Below, piece by piece: positions 1 through 7,459 of a stretch of DNA of 28,041 nucleotides (position 1 is the stretch's first letter; each line of letters opens with the position of its first letter). Location: NCBI GenBank assembly GCA_946482295.1, contig CAMLRB010000016.1, positions 1-28,041 of the forward strand, given 5' to 3'. Made by a program: the position numbers and the translations under genes. Below the pieces are notes generated by a model that was not told the origin of the DNA, searched no databases, and saw nothing but the letters and a program-made list of their open reading frames with translations. Origin of the DNA: an uncultured Bacteriovorax sp. GTDB lineage: Bacteria; Bdellovibrionota; Bacteriovoracia; Bacteriovoracales; Bacteriovoracaceae.

Positions 1-1
1 T

Positions 2-505
2 CACAAAGTTGATTACGCTAAAAAATTAGGTGCCAATCACGTCATTGATAAATCGACTCAGGATTTATGGAAGGAAGCAGAAAAAATTTGTCCGCAAGGC
101 TATGACGTTATTCTCGATGCTAATGGAGCTTCAACATTAAAAGATAGTTATTTGCATTTAGCACCATCTGGAAAGCTTCTCTGCTACGGTTTCCACTCAA
201 TGCTTCCAAAGACTGGTGGTCGCCTTAACTACCCTCAACTTATCTGGACGTTTTTAAAAACTCCGCGCTTTAATCCGCTCGATATGACGGACAAAAACAA
301 GAGCTTGGTGACCTTTAATTTGTCTTATCTTTTCGACAAACGTGAAATGTTTTTAGAAGCTGTTCATCACATGGTGAAGTTGATTGAGGATGGGGAATTA
401 AAAGGGCCTGCTACCACCGTTTTTGATTTTGAAAACGTTGGAGAGGCCCATAAAGCGATCGAATCTGGTAAAACAACCGGTAAGATTGTTTTGAAGTGTC
501 CTTAA
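2..505 (+). CDS. Zinc-independent MDR-family quinone oxidoreductase / VAT1-like (5'-truncated)
   Basis: Open reading frame entering from the left edge and ending at TAA 503-505; about 167 residues of the C-terminal half are present. The visible start of the fragment, K-L-G-A-N-H-V-I-D-K followed by G-Y-D-V-I-L-D-A-N-G, is the second half of the Rossmann NAD(P)-binding domain of medium-chain dehydrogenases/reductases. The end (V-G-E-A-H-K-A-I-E-S-G-K-T-T-G-K-I-V-L) is the standard MDR C-terminus. The stretch N-K-S-L-V-T-F-N-L-S-Y-L-F in the middle resembles VAT1-like quinone oxidoreductases, which reduce quinones or activated alkenes with NADPH and lack catalytic zinc. The N-terminal catalytic domain lies outside the window, so zinc ligands cannot be checked. 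It converges tail-to-tail with the next gene, 8 bases apart. Family certain; subfamily moderately likely. Confidence 0.85.
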   Translation, partial: HKVDYAKKLGANHVIDKSTQDLWKEAEKICPQGYDVILDANGASTLKDSYLHLAPSGKLLCYGFHSMLPKTGGRLNYPQLIWTFLKTPRFNPLDMTDKNKSLVTFNLSYLFDKREMFLEAVHHMVKLIEDGELKGPATTVFDFENVGEAHKAIESGKTTGKIVLKCP

Positions 506-513
506 TATTTCTT

Positions 514-3500
514 CTAGCGACCAATTTCACACTGAAGAATTTTTTCAATATCGCATGAACATCCACCACATCCACGTGTGGCCCCTGTTGCTTCTGCGAT
601 CATTTCCATCGTGTTGTTACCTTGCTTAATTACACGAACAATTTGTTCTTTACCTACTGAGAAACAACGGCACACAGCTTTTTCTTTCGGAGCAGCTGGT
701 GTCGCAGGCCCTGCTGCTGCAGTTGAGCGAGATGCTTCTTCTGCAGGTTTCTCGATAGCAAAGATTTCAATCTGAATGTCTTCTGGTTTTACTCCCAGTT
801 TTATGAGATTGTCTTTTGTCCCTGTAACCATCGCAGGAGGTCCAACGATATAGTATTTTGCATCTCCTGGAAGTTTTGGTACTTCAGCCGCAAGAAACTT
901 GTCATCAATACGACCTTTTGGACCTTTCCAATCTTTGTTTGGTTGACTCAAGATTGTCGTAAGTGAAAGGTTATCCCCTTCTTCCGCCGCTTTTACAAAC
1001 TCATCTCCAAATGGAATTTGGGATTTGTTTGAGTAATATAAGTGCATCGGAGTATCAAGTTTATTGTCCTTCACGTGTTGAATCATACTTCTAAAAGGAG
1101 TAATACCAATACCACCAGCAATCATAACTGTAGGTTTTGTTGGATCAAAATTCATTGATCCCTTCGCCTTACTCAGACTTACTGATTGACCAGGTTTTAA
1201 CTTCATTAACGATTGTTTGAATTCTGAATCAGAAACACCAACCGCAAATTCAATCTTGTCTTTTTGAGGTGCACTTGCAAGTGAAAGAACGCGGAAGTCT
1301 TTTCCAGATGGAGTATCAACTTCAACTCTTACCGCAGCACCTGGAGTAAGTTCTAAATCTTTCGGACGATCCACTCTTAATAGGAATGTATTATCCGTTA
1401 CACTTTGAGCAAGCTGCACCGTCGCTTCTCCCGGAGCTTTATGTTCAACAACAAAACCTTCTTGTGCATTTTTAAAACGTACTTTAAGTTCTGGCTTACT
1501 GCGAACAAACTTGTTGTTCATAATCTGATAATCACGAAGCGTTTCCTGAAGTGACAACTGAATGAGAGCATTTGTTTTGGGATCAAGACCTGTGCGCAGT
1601 TTATTAATTTGTTTTAACACTGCTTCGGCTTCTTTTGATCCGTATACTTCAGCACCTTTAAAATTATTGAAGAGGTTTGTAATAAGACCTTCAATGAGTG
1701 GTCCTTGTTCCTTTTCAACTTTTTTAAGCGCTAAGAATTTTTCTCTTTCTTCTGGAGTCCAACGGGCCAGGTCTTCACGTTTTTTACGTTCAACCACATT
1801 CATTTCTTCAATGGCCTTTTTCTTTTCAGCTGTAAGAGGGACTGATTCAAGGTCTTCCAGCGTTTTCACTGGTGAATCAAAAATCTTTTCCATTGTTTTA
1901 AGAGGGACAGTTCTTGTAAACTGACGGACTTTATTTTCAACGAATAAGTGAGTGATCCCTACTTCGGCCATGGCCGCTGCGTTTTCAGAGAGAACGTCAC
2001 CCGAGCTATTAGATGTTGATGCCTGCTTTTTAAGATCCATGATCTTATCAAGCATTTCTTTTGTACGTTTTCCTGTTTGGTTACCGAAGAAATATTTGTA
2101 ACCAGTGGCAAAGATCGCCATGTGTTTCGTTTCATCCTGACGAACTTGGTCGACCCATTTATTAGCTCCATCTTTTGAGTGAGCGCGCATATAAAAGTAA
2201 ATTGAGTTTGCGTTCCACTCAGATGAGTTTCTTCCCGCTAAGTGCTTTAAAGCGTAGTCAGCATCTAAGTAGTCACCACGTTTATCTGCTTCATAAGTTT
2301 TTGCGTCTTTTGCCTTTTGACCAGTCACCTGTTCAGAGAAACGACCTACGGCATTTTCGTGACGTTTTTCCTCACCACACCAAACGTTAGTACAGAAAGG
2401 ACCAACTTCATGTGCAGTTCCGTCCTCAATGGCCTTAGCTGATTTGGCCTCGAAGGCCAGATACTCTTCTTCATTTTTTCCCATGAATCGAGAGATTGAT
2501 GGAATAAGACCGCGTAGAGCATCACCTGAGTTTGTCGAGTAACCGTGGATTGGTGCTTCAGTTTCAGAAGCAAACGCCGCCATTCTCGCCCAAAGATCGG
2601 GTGAAATGTTTTCTACTTGATTTGGTCTGATGGCCGAGAAACCTCCTGGAATTTTTTCCCAAGGTCTCATTTGTGATTCTTTTAATCCTAATTGAGTCGC
2701 TCCATAAAAATGGAACAGACCTTCGTCCATAACTTCAACTGAAAATCCTTCATCAATAAGTTTTTTCAGACGCGCTGTTGTTTCCGGCATTGATGTAATA
2801 ATTTTCGCTCTAACACGTAATTCATAAGTCGCTTTGTCCAGCTTACCTGGACGAAGAGCTTCGTCACCAGTCTCGAAAGTTTCAGCTACTTTTTTCTGGA
2901 TAGCAGGATCATTTAATTTCGCGGCCAATTTTTCGTTAACCAGGTGGAAAATATCTGTATCACCAACTTTAGTAGAGTTTGCGATATCTTGTAGTGCAAT
3001 CTTCAATTCAACTTTTTCTGCATCTGAAGCAAAGTGGTTAAGGTAAAGGTATTGAGCAATAACCGGTTCAGAAATAAGTTTTTGTGTCTCTTCATCAACA
3101 GCGATGAGTTTTGCCAGTTCATCCGCCTTGATTTGTTTTTCAGACATTTTAATTTTCGGACCAGCAACAGCGGCCTGCTCTTCTGCCAATTTCGCAGCAG
3201 CACGCTCTTCTTCTAAAGCATCAACCGCTTTGTTGATGACGTTGCTATAAACAGGATTAGTTCCCGAATCAATTTTATTAATCGACTTACCGTAGTCAGC
3301 TGCAAGAGTTACAGCGTGATCACTCTTAAGAGTGGCCAGGGCCTCAACCTCTTTTGCTGTAATTCCTTCTTGAGCGCTTAAATAAATTTTTGTATCTTCG
3401 GCCAGTTTCTTTTCAGCTACTTTTTTGTCGGCCGCTACTTTTTTAGCTTCAGCAGCACTTAATGGTTCAGCAGCTTTTTCGTTAACCTTAGCAAGTTCAG

Positions 3501-5028
3501 CATTTGACTTTACTACAGCATTGGCTGCTTTCGTTGCAAGATTCAATTGAGCTGCTGCTTGAGCTGCTTTCATCGCAAGAGCAGGGTTACCTGTTTTTAC
3601 GAGCGTTTCAGTATAAGCGCGTGAACCATGGTAAGAGTAACTCCACATTTTGGAAGTTGTTTTATCACCAGCAGTAAAGAAAAGTTTAATAGGTTTTGCT
3701 AAAGTTTTCGCTGTGATTTCCACTCCTGGAATCAAACGAAGATTAGCTATGAGTTTTTTCCCAATTTTGAATCCAGTTGCAGCGATCGGTTTTAAAACCT
3801 TAAGCGCCTTATCACCTACTTTAAGGGCAGCTGATCCGACTTTAGAAGCAGCATTGAGAACTTCAGATCCTTTTGTGGCCGCTTTGATCGCTTGTCCGGC
3901 CTTCACAATTTTTGTTCCAGCACCAAGAGCTGCGGCCGTACCACCAACAATACCAACAGGAACAGCGAGGACGGCAACTTCAGCAATCATACCAGTTGCA
4001 AATCCAGCGGCACCACAAACGGCCATGGCCTTTTGTTTACAGCTTGCACATTCCCAGTTTCCAGCTGGTTTCACACATGTTCCAACACCTGGGACACCTG
4101 TTGACCACGCTTCACAACCGTAAGATTTAGCTGCGCTATCAACAATTAATTCTTTCGTAAAGTTGACGATTTTTTGAGTAAGAGTTTTTTCTGGTTCAGC
4201 TTTTTCTTTCTTGATATCTGCGTTTGATGCTTTTGTTGCGGCCATGGCCTCAACAGTACCTACGTTTTCAAGTTGCTTGACTGCTGGTTCCTGGAAAAAT
4301 TTTCCAATCGTATTGTTGTAAACCCACTTCGGTGCTTCCACCACAAGTAGATTAAGAGTCATAAGAATTTCATCAAAGGCACCACGAATAAACGTGGCCG
4401 CACACTCACCAACTCCAGCTACACCTTTTAGTGCGGCATCACCTAGACTTGAACAGTTTAATCCTTTTGGTTTTTGAACTTTAAGGGCCTTCGCCACATT
4501 CATATGCTCTAAACCACAATAAGCAATGTCGTTTGCACATGAAGCAACAGATGTTTGCTCTGACTCCTCACAAGTCATTTTATTCGTAATGTTTTGTAAT
4601 TGATTTTTTAAATCAACAACAGGAGTCTTTCCCTTCTTGGCATCTTCTCTACATTTCGCCTGGAACTTTTCTTCATCAACAATTCTCTCGTCTAAGCTCT
4701 TTGCTTGAAGTGGAGTATTGAAATGTTGGAAACATGAAAGATAACTAGGACCACCATCATGATCTAACTTAATGAGAGTATCATGTTTGATTACTCCCTT
4801 TTTAACCTCTACTGGCCATGATTGAACCGACTTATCACGCGCATTTTTTTCATAGCTAAGCGGATTAGCTCCAACGTCATCACAATACGCTTTAAGCTCT
4901 GCCATCTGCTGAATAATCTCAGGATCAACAGGCTCGGCCTTCGTCTCTGCTGCGTATGAATAAGGCGCAAAGATGGTCGTTAAGAGGAGTTGAGAGACAA
5001 TGAATGAGTGAAGAATTAGATTTTTCAT
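514..5028 (-). CDS. Exported multidomain redox protein: diiron desaturase-like + ferredoxin reductase + BFD [2Fe-2S] fusion
   Basis: About 1504 residues from the ATG at 5028. An in-frame TTG at 5073 adds 15 residues before the signal peptide and is less likely. Residues 1-25 form a Sec signal peptide ending S-Y-A|A-E-T. Residues about 26-350 contain many Cys (including CxxC in W-E-C-A-S-C) and match nothing I know. An Ala/Gly-rich apolar stretch and long Ala/Lys/Glu helices follow. Around 820-985 is a ferritin-like domain resembling acyl-ACP desaturases: T-E-A-P near 824, W-C-G-E-E-K-R-H (E887, H890) and D-E-T-K-H-M (E966, H969). Residues about 1185-1435 are an FNR-type module with an FAD motif R-V-L-S at 1246 and nucleotide motif G-G-I-G-I-T-P-F from 1305. 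The last 50 residues form a BFD-type domain, C1453-x-C-x31-C-x2-C1490. Such a chain could pass electrons from NAD(P)H through FAD and 2Fe-2S to a diiron site. Export and the substrate are unexplained. One diiron Glu is not evident. Confidence 0.88.
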   Translation of the reverse strand: MKNLILHSFIVSQLLLTTIFAPYSYAAETKAEPVDPEIIQQMAELKAYCDDVGANPLSYEKNARDKSVQSWPVEVKKGVIKHDTLIKLDHDGGPSYLSCFQHFNTPLQAKSLDERIVDEEKFQAKCREDAKKGKTPVVDLKNQLQNITNKMTCEESEQTSVASCANDIAYCGLEHMNVAKALKVQKPKGLNCSSLGDAALKGVAGVGECAATFIRGAFDEILMTLNLLVVEAPKWVYNNTIGKFFQEPAVKQLENVGTVEAMAATKASNADIKKEKAEPEKTLTQKIVNFTKELIVDSAAKSYGCEAWSTGVPGVGTCVKPAGNWECASCKQKAMAVCGAAGFATGMIAEVAVLAVPVGIVGGTAAALGAGTKIVKAGQAIKAATKGSEVLNAASKVGSAALKVGDKALKVLKPIAATGFKIGKKLIANLRLIPGVEITAKTLAKPIKLFFTAGDKTTSKMWSYSYHGSRAYTETLVKTGNPALAMKAAQAAAQLNLATKAANAVVKSNAELAKVNEKAAEPLSAAEAKKVAADKKVAEKKLAEDTKIYLSAQEGITAKEVEALATLKSDHAVTLAADYGKSINKIDSGTNPVYSNVINKAVDALEEERAAAKLAEEQAAVAGPKIKMSEKQIKADELAKLIAVDEETQKLISEPVIAQYLYLNHFASDAEKVELKIALQDIANSTKVGDTDIFHLVNEKLAAKLNDPAIQKKVAETFETGDEALRPGKLDKATYELRVRAKIITSMPETTARLKKLIDEGFSVEVMDEGLFHFYGATQLGLKESQMRPWEKIPGGFSAIRPNQVENISPDLWARMAAFASETEAPIHGYSTNSGDALRGLIPSISRFMGKNEEEYLAFEAKSAKAIEDGTAHEVGPFCTNVWCGEEKRHENAVGRFSEQVTGQKAKDAKTYEADKRGDYLDADYALKHLAGRNSSEWNANSIYFYMRAHSKDGANKWVDQVRQDETKHMAIFATGYKYFFGNQTGKRTKEMLDKIMDLKKQASTSNSSGDVLSENAAAMAEVGITHLFVENKVRQFTRTVPLKTMEKIFDSPVKTLEDLESVPLTAEKKKAIEEMNVVERKKREDLARWTPEEREKFLALKKVEKEQGPLIEGLITNLFNNFKGAEVYGSKEAEAVLKQINKLRTGLDPKTNALIQLSLQETLRDYQIMNNKFVRSKPELKVRFKNAQEGFVVEHKAPGEATVQLAQSVTDNTFLLRVDRPKDLELTPGAAVRVEVDTPSGKDFRVLSLASAPQKDKIEFAVGVSDSEFKQSLMKLKPGQSVSLSKAKGSMNFDPTKPTVMIAGGIGITPFRSMIQHVKDNKLDTPMHLYYSNKSQIPFGDEFVKAAEEGDNLSLTTILSQPNKDWKGPKGRIDDKFLAAEVPKLPGDAKYYIVGPPAMVTGTKDNLIKLGVKPEDIQIEIFAIEKPAEEASRSTAAAGPATPAAPKEKAVCRCFSVGKEQIVRVIKQGNNTMEMIAEATGATRGCGGCSCDIEKILQCEIGR

Positions 5029-5123
5029 ACCCTTTTTTCGGAAAAACCTCCAAAAAAGGTTAGTTTTTACCAAAAAAAAGATTTAGACCTCAATTATTCC
5101 CAAAACTTGTCGATCAGAAAGTT

Positions 5124-5669
5124 ATGAAAAAATCAAAATCAATAAAATTAGGTTCTCTCCTATTGGCCCTTTCCCTTTCAACTGCAGTCGTAGAAGCGAA
5201 AGTTGAAACCTTCGATGTGTTGAAAAAAAAAGTAAGTCTGGATGTTCCTGGTGATTGGGAAGTCATTAATAAAGAAGTTGGTATACCTCTTAAATTAGTA
5301 GGTCCTCTTCACGAAGAATATAGACCAGTCCTTCTCGTCGTTCCACTAGATGTAAAAGAAGAACGCATGAATTTTAAAGATGAAGCGGCAGCACAGGATA
5401 GTTACAAAGTTTCTAAGCTTGCCTGGCTTCAATCTGTTAATGGAAAACTTATTTCTTTTCTTCCTATGAAAACATATAAAAGTGGAAACGCTGAATTTCA
5501 TCAGTTCACTTATCTTTATCAGATGAAAGATGAAAATTACGAAGAGAAATCATTTTACGTTAAATGTAAAAATCAAACCTTTCATTTGAAATCTCTTCTT
5601 CGCATGGAGCATGCTGGAAAATGGGAATCGACAATGAAGCCATTAGTTGAAAGCTTCAACTGTAAATAG
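5124..5669 (+). CDS. Secreted PsbP/DcrB-like protein of unknown function
   Basis: 181 residues. Residues 1-25 are a classical signal peptide (K-K-S-K-S-I-K then L-L-L-A-L-S-L-S, cleavage near V-E-A|K). The mature part opens with K-K-V-S-L-D-V-P-G-D-W-E-V, a pattern seen in PsbP/DcrB/DUF1795-fold proteins, where a strand precedes P-x-x-W. Alternating strands then run to a C-terminal L-V-E-S-F-N-C. Two Cys (in Y-V-K-C-K-N and F-N-C-K) could form a disulfide in the periplasm. It is divergent from the giant redox gene with only 95 bases between the starts, so the two may share a control region. The 3' end overlaps the convergent permease gene by 27 bases. Fold assignment is a guess from pattern; no specific function can be given. 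Confidence 0.75.
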   Translation: MKKSKSIKLGSLLLALSLSTAVVEAKVETFDVLKKKVSLDVPGDWEVINKEVGIPLKLVGPLHEEYRPVLLVVPLDVKEERMNFKDEAAAQDSYKVSKLAWLQSVNGKLISFLPMKTYKSGNAEFHQFTYLYQMKDENYEEKSFYVKCKNQTFHLKSLLRMEHAGKWESTMKPLVESFNCK

Positions 5670-6044
5670 TTTCTCCCCCTTCTCCATCACCCAACCTATT
5701 AAGAAGATAAATGGGACTGTGATTAAAAATCGCACTGCCGCGAATTTTAATCCCACAAAACTTGCCTCCATCAAAAACATGGGAATCTTAATTGTTCCCC
5801 AAGCACTTAGAAAGATCACCAGATTAGATGTTCTCATCCCTTTTTCATAAAAAGATTTCCCAATAGGAAAAGCTGTAAAAAGTGGACCCGCTGTTAAAGA
5901 ACCTAGAATAAGGGCCAAGATGTTTCCCATTGCCCCTGATTTTTTTCCCAGATGTTTTTCAAAAGACTCTTTAGTTATCCATATATCCAATAAAGACATG
6001 AGTACGAGAATAGGTGGCAAGAATTTGAGTATTGTAATGATCAT
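5643..6044 (-). CDS. Split permease, C-terminal half (DUF318/YraQ-ArsP-related)
   Basis: 133 residues, almost entirely membrane-embedded, with about four hydrophobic segments. It carries S-L-L-D-I-W-I-T-K-E then G-S-L-T-A-G-P-L-F-T-A-F-P-I and S-A-W-G-T-I-K-I-P-M-F. I recall the same features in the second of the paired small permease proteins of the DUF318 group, whose full-length relatives include the organoarsenical exporter ArsP and E. coli YraQ. Its start codon overlaps the stop of the first half (ATGA, 6041-6044), so the two subunits should be translated together and form one heterodimeric transporter. It is last in the cupin-permease operon. The substrate is unknown; the neighbouring MerR regulator hints at a soft metal, metalloid or thiol-reactive compound. 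Its 3' end overlaps the convergent PsbP-like gene. Confidence 0.75.
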   Translation of the reverse strand: MIITILKFLPPILVLMSLLDIWITKESFEKHLGKKSGAMGNILALILGSLTAGPLFTAFPIGKSFYEKGMRTSNLVIFLSAWGTIKIPMFLMEASFVGLKFAAVRFLITVPFIFLIGWVMEKGEKLFTVEAFN

Positions 6045-6511
6045 AAAATTTCTCCCATGATTAAACCTACAACGATAGCGGCGACTAAACTTAGGGACTG
6101 ACGGATGAAGACAAATCGTTTTCCAAAATATGTGCTTTCGGCGGGGGCAGTTGCAAATCCCACCATTGTTAAAGTCGTTACAAATGCGGCCAGTTGTGCT
6201 TCTTCGACTCCCATCTTTAATAATTCTCCTACAAGGGGAAAAGCAACGGGTCCAGGAATTGTGAGTATGGCACCCACAAATGAAATCACAAATAATCCAA
6301 AGAATCCTTTGTGTTGAAAAAGAACGAGCAATCGTTCTCTGGGGAAAAAGAAAAAAATTGTCTCCACTATGAGGATCATAATAACAAGGGCCGGCAACAA
6401 TTTTAGAAATGATTTGAAACTTTTAGTAAGAGCGAGATTAGTTTTTTTAACGTCATTTTTGTACGACAACCCCACACTGATAAAAGCAAGCACCCACAAA
6501 CTAAGAATCAT
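6041..6511 (-). CDS. Split permease, N-terminal half (DUF318/YraQ-ArsP-related)
   Basis: 156 residues with about five hydrophobic segments. Diagnostic pattern: G-A-I-L-T-I-P-G-P-V-A-F-P-L-V followed by F-V-T-T-L-T-M-V-G-F-A-T-A-P-A-E-S-T-Y-F-G-K-R. The I-P-G-x-V-A-F-P-L motif and the M-V-G-x-x-T-x-P-x-E-x-x-Y-F motif are what I recall for the first member of the paired small DUF318 permeases. Together with the next gene it reconstitutes the two pseudo-repeats of a full-length transporter. The start lies 11 bases inside the 3' end of the cupin gene, with a G-rich stretch (GGTGAG) just upstream as a ribosome binding site. Expression is therefore probably coupled to the cupin and driven by the MerR-type promoter at 6969-6999. 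The transported species cannot be read from the sequence. Confidence 0.75.
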   Translation of the reverse strand: MILSLWVLAFISVGLSYKNDVKKTNLALTKSFKSFLKLLPALVIMILIVETIFFFFPRERLLVLFQHKGFFGLFVISFVGAILTIPGPVAFPLVGELLKMGVEEAQLAAFVTTLTMVGFATAPAESTYFGKRFVFIRQSLSLVAAIVVGLIMGEIL

Positions 6512-6950
6512 ATCTCACCATCCTTCCCTCTTTCTCTTCCACTTTCAAATCACAGCTGGTTAACCGTAAAACGATTGATTCTGAAGTGAGGCATCGTGTA
6601 TCATGAATATCACCAGGGAAGTATAGGGAACTATGTCCGGCCTTGAGGTGCTCAATATTCCTTAAAAATAATTTATTAATATATCCATATCTCCCCATCT
6701 CCATCTCTCCCTTTAGAACTGTATAAATGACCCAACCTTTTCCGTGATTATGGGGAATACGATAAGTGTCTTTTGTTTCTTTGTACGCTGTGATGACAAA
6801 GCCAAAATCCTGATCACGATAAAGTTCTTTAAGTTCAATTGATTCTAGAGAAACTTTTTGAAGCTCTTCCATTACATGTGATATCTTCTCTGTATCCAGT
6901 TCATTCCAATACTGTCTAAGATCTTTAATTGCGCGTGTTAGATTATTCAT
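6501..6950 (-). CDS. Cupin-fold protein, cysteine-dioxygenase-like
   Basis: 149 residues, cytoplasmic, no signal peptide. The core Y-R-I-P-H-N-H-G-K-G-W-V-I-Y-T-V-L-K-G-E-M-E-M-G is cupin motif 1 with the H-x-H metal pair, and L-Y-F-P-G-D-I-H-D is motif 2 with the third His. The spacing and the P-H-N-H-G...I-H-D pattern resemble type I cysteine dioxygenase and related small thiol dioxygenases, in which three His bind Fe(II). The usual cupin Glu after H-x-H is absent, as in cysteine dioxygenase. Start chosen at the ATG at 6950, which has AAGGAG eight bases upstream. First gene of an overlapping operon with the split permease, transcribed from a MerR-type promoter. It could oxidise or sense a thiol or metalloid adduct; that role is inference. 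Confidence 0.75.
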   Translation of the reverse strand: MNNLTRAIKDLRQYWNELDTEKISHVMEELQKVSLESIELKELYRDQDFGFVITAYKETKDTYRIPHNHGKGWVIYTVLKGEMEMGRYGYINKLFLRNIEHLKAGHSSLYFPGDIHDTRCLTSESIVLRLTSCDLKVEEKEGRMVRYDS

Positions 6951-6968
6951 TTGACTCTCCTTAACCTA

Positions 6969-6999
6969 AGTATGCAACTTCAAGTCAACTTGAAGTCAA
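6969..6999 (-). promoter_or_regulatory. MerR-type promoter of the cupin-permease operon with 19-bp spacer
   Basis: Read on the minus strand: -35 TTGACT (plus positions 6994-6999), -10 CATACT (6969-6974), spacer 6975-6993 of exactly 19 bases. Over-long 19-20 base spacers are the hallmark of promoters activated by MerR-family proteins, which twist the DNA to realign the two boxes. The spacer contains the palindrome listed separately. The start codon of the cupin gene follows 18 bases after the -10 box. Confidence 0.8.
6977..6996. promoter_or_regulatory. Perfect palindromic MerR-family operator
   Basis: ACTTCAAG-TCAA-CTTGAAGT: two perfect 8-base arms around a 4-base centre. It lies in the spacer of the minus-strand promoter and over the -35 box of the plus-strand regulator gene. 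Sequence and symmetry closely resemble known operators of the MerR/SoxR group (C-T-C-A-A-G...C-T-T-G-A-G type). Its position predicts activation of the cupin-permease operon and autoregulation of the regulator. Confidence 0.85.
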
Positions 7000-7018
7000 G
7001 CGTAAAATGAGGCATAAT
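6990..7018 (+). promoter_or_regulatory. Sigma70-like promoter of the MerR regulator gene
   Basis: -35 TTGAAG (6990-6995), 17-base spacer, -10 CATAAT (7013-7018). The -35 box lies inside the palindromic operator, which predicts negative autoregulation. The -10 box sits downstream of the upstream in-frame ATG at 7007, which argues for the start at 7040. Confidence 0.6.
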
Positions 7019-7039
7019 AAAAGACATAAGGAGACATGT

Positions 7040-7459
7040 ATGGATATTAGTGATGTTTCAAGTCTTTCTGGTTTATCAACTTCGGCCCTTCGCTATTACG
7101 AAGAAGTCGGCCTGATTCAATCAATTGGCCGCCATGGTCTTCGCAGGCAATATCATTCGAATGTTCTTGAAAAACTGGCCATCATCACACTCGCCAAAGA
7201 AGCTGGATTTAGTCTAGATGATCTAAGATCACTATTTAAAAAACAAAAAAAGATCATTATTGATAAGGATCAATTGAAAAAGAAGGCCCATGAAATTGAA
7301 TTGAAAATAAAGAAATTAGAAGCAGTAAAAGAGGGTTTAATACATGCAAGTCATTGTAAGGCCCCTAGTCATCTAGAGTGCCCTTCATTTCAAAAACTTC
7401 TTAGAGCTGCAACGAAGAAGCAACTTACTTACAAGTCAAAATCTGCTTCGAAACTTTGA
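7040..7459 (+). CDS. MerR-family regulator with C-x7-C effector loop
   Basis: 139 residues from the ATG at 7040, which has TAAGGAG seven bases upstream; an earlier ATG at 7007 lies within the promoter. The N-terminal winged helix-turn-helix is clear: V-S-S-L-S-G-L-S-T-S-A-L-R-Y-Y-E-E-V-G-L-I, then R-Q-Y, and A-K-E-A-G-F-S-L-D-D-L. A dimerisation coiled coil follows (K-K-K-A-H-E-I-E-L-K-I-K-K-L-E). Near the end, H-C-K-A-P-S-H-L-E-C-P-S-F gives Cys-x7-Cys-Pro, the same spacing as the Cu(I)-binding loop of CueR, and it also contains His. It probably binds the 6977-6996 palindrome and activates the divergent cupin-permease operon in response to a soft metal or thiol-reactive signal. The inducer is unknown; similar Cys/His tails occur in uncharacterised MerR proteins. 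The 3' end overlaps the convergent phosphatase gene by 35 bases. Confidence 0.9.
   Translation: MDISDVSSLSGLSTSALRYYEEVGLIQSIGRHGLRRQYHSNVLEKLAIITLAKEAGFSLDDLRSLFKKQKKIIIDKDQLKKKAHEIELKIKKLEAVKEGLIHASHCKAPSHLECPSFQKLLRAATKKQLTYKSKSASKL

Noticed and set aside
1562..1924. Plus-strand open frame opposite the giant redox gene
   Set aside because: It lies wholly within the minus-strand coding sequence, has no ribosome binding site and no recognisable protein features.
3650..4123. Plus-strand open frame of 157 codons rich in Ala and Pro
   Set aside because: It is the antisense reading of the Ala-rich part of the large minus-strand protein, and its composition is explained by that.
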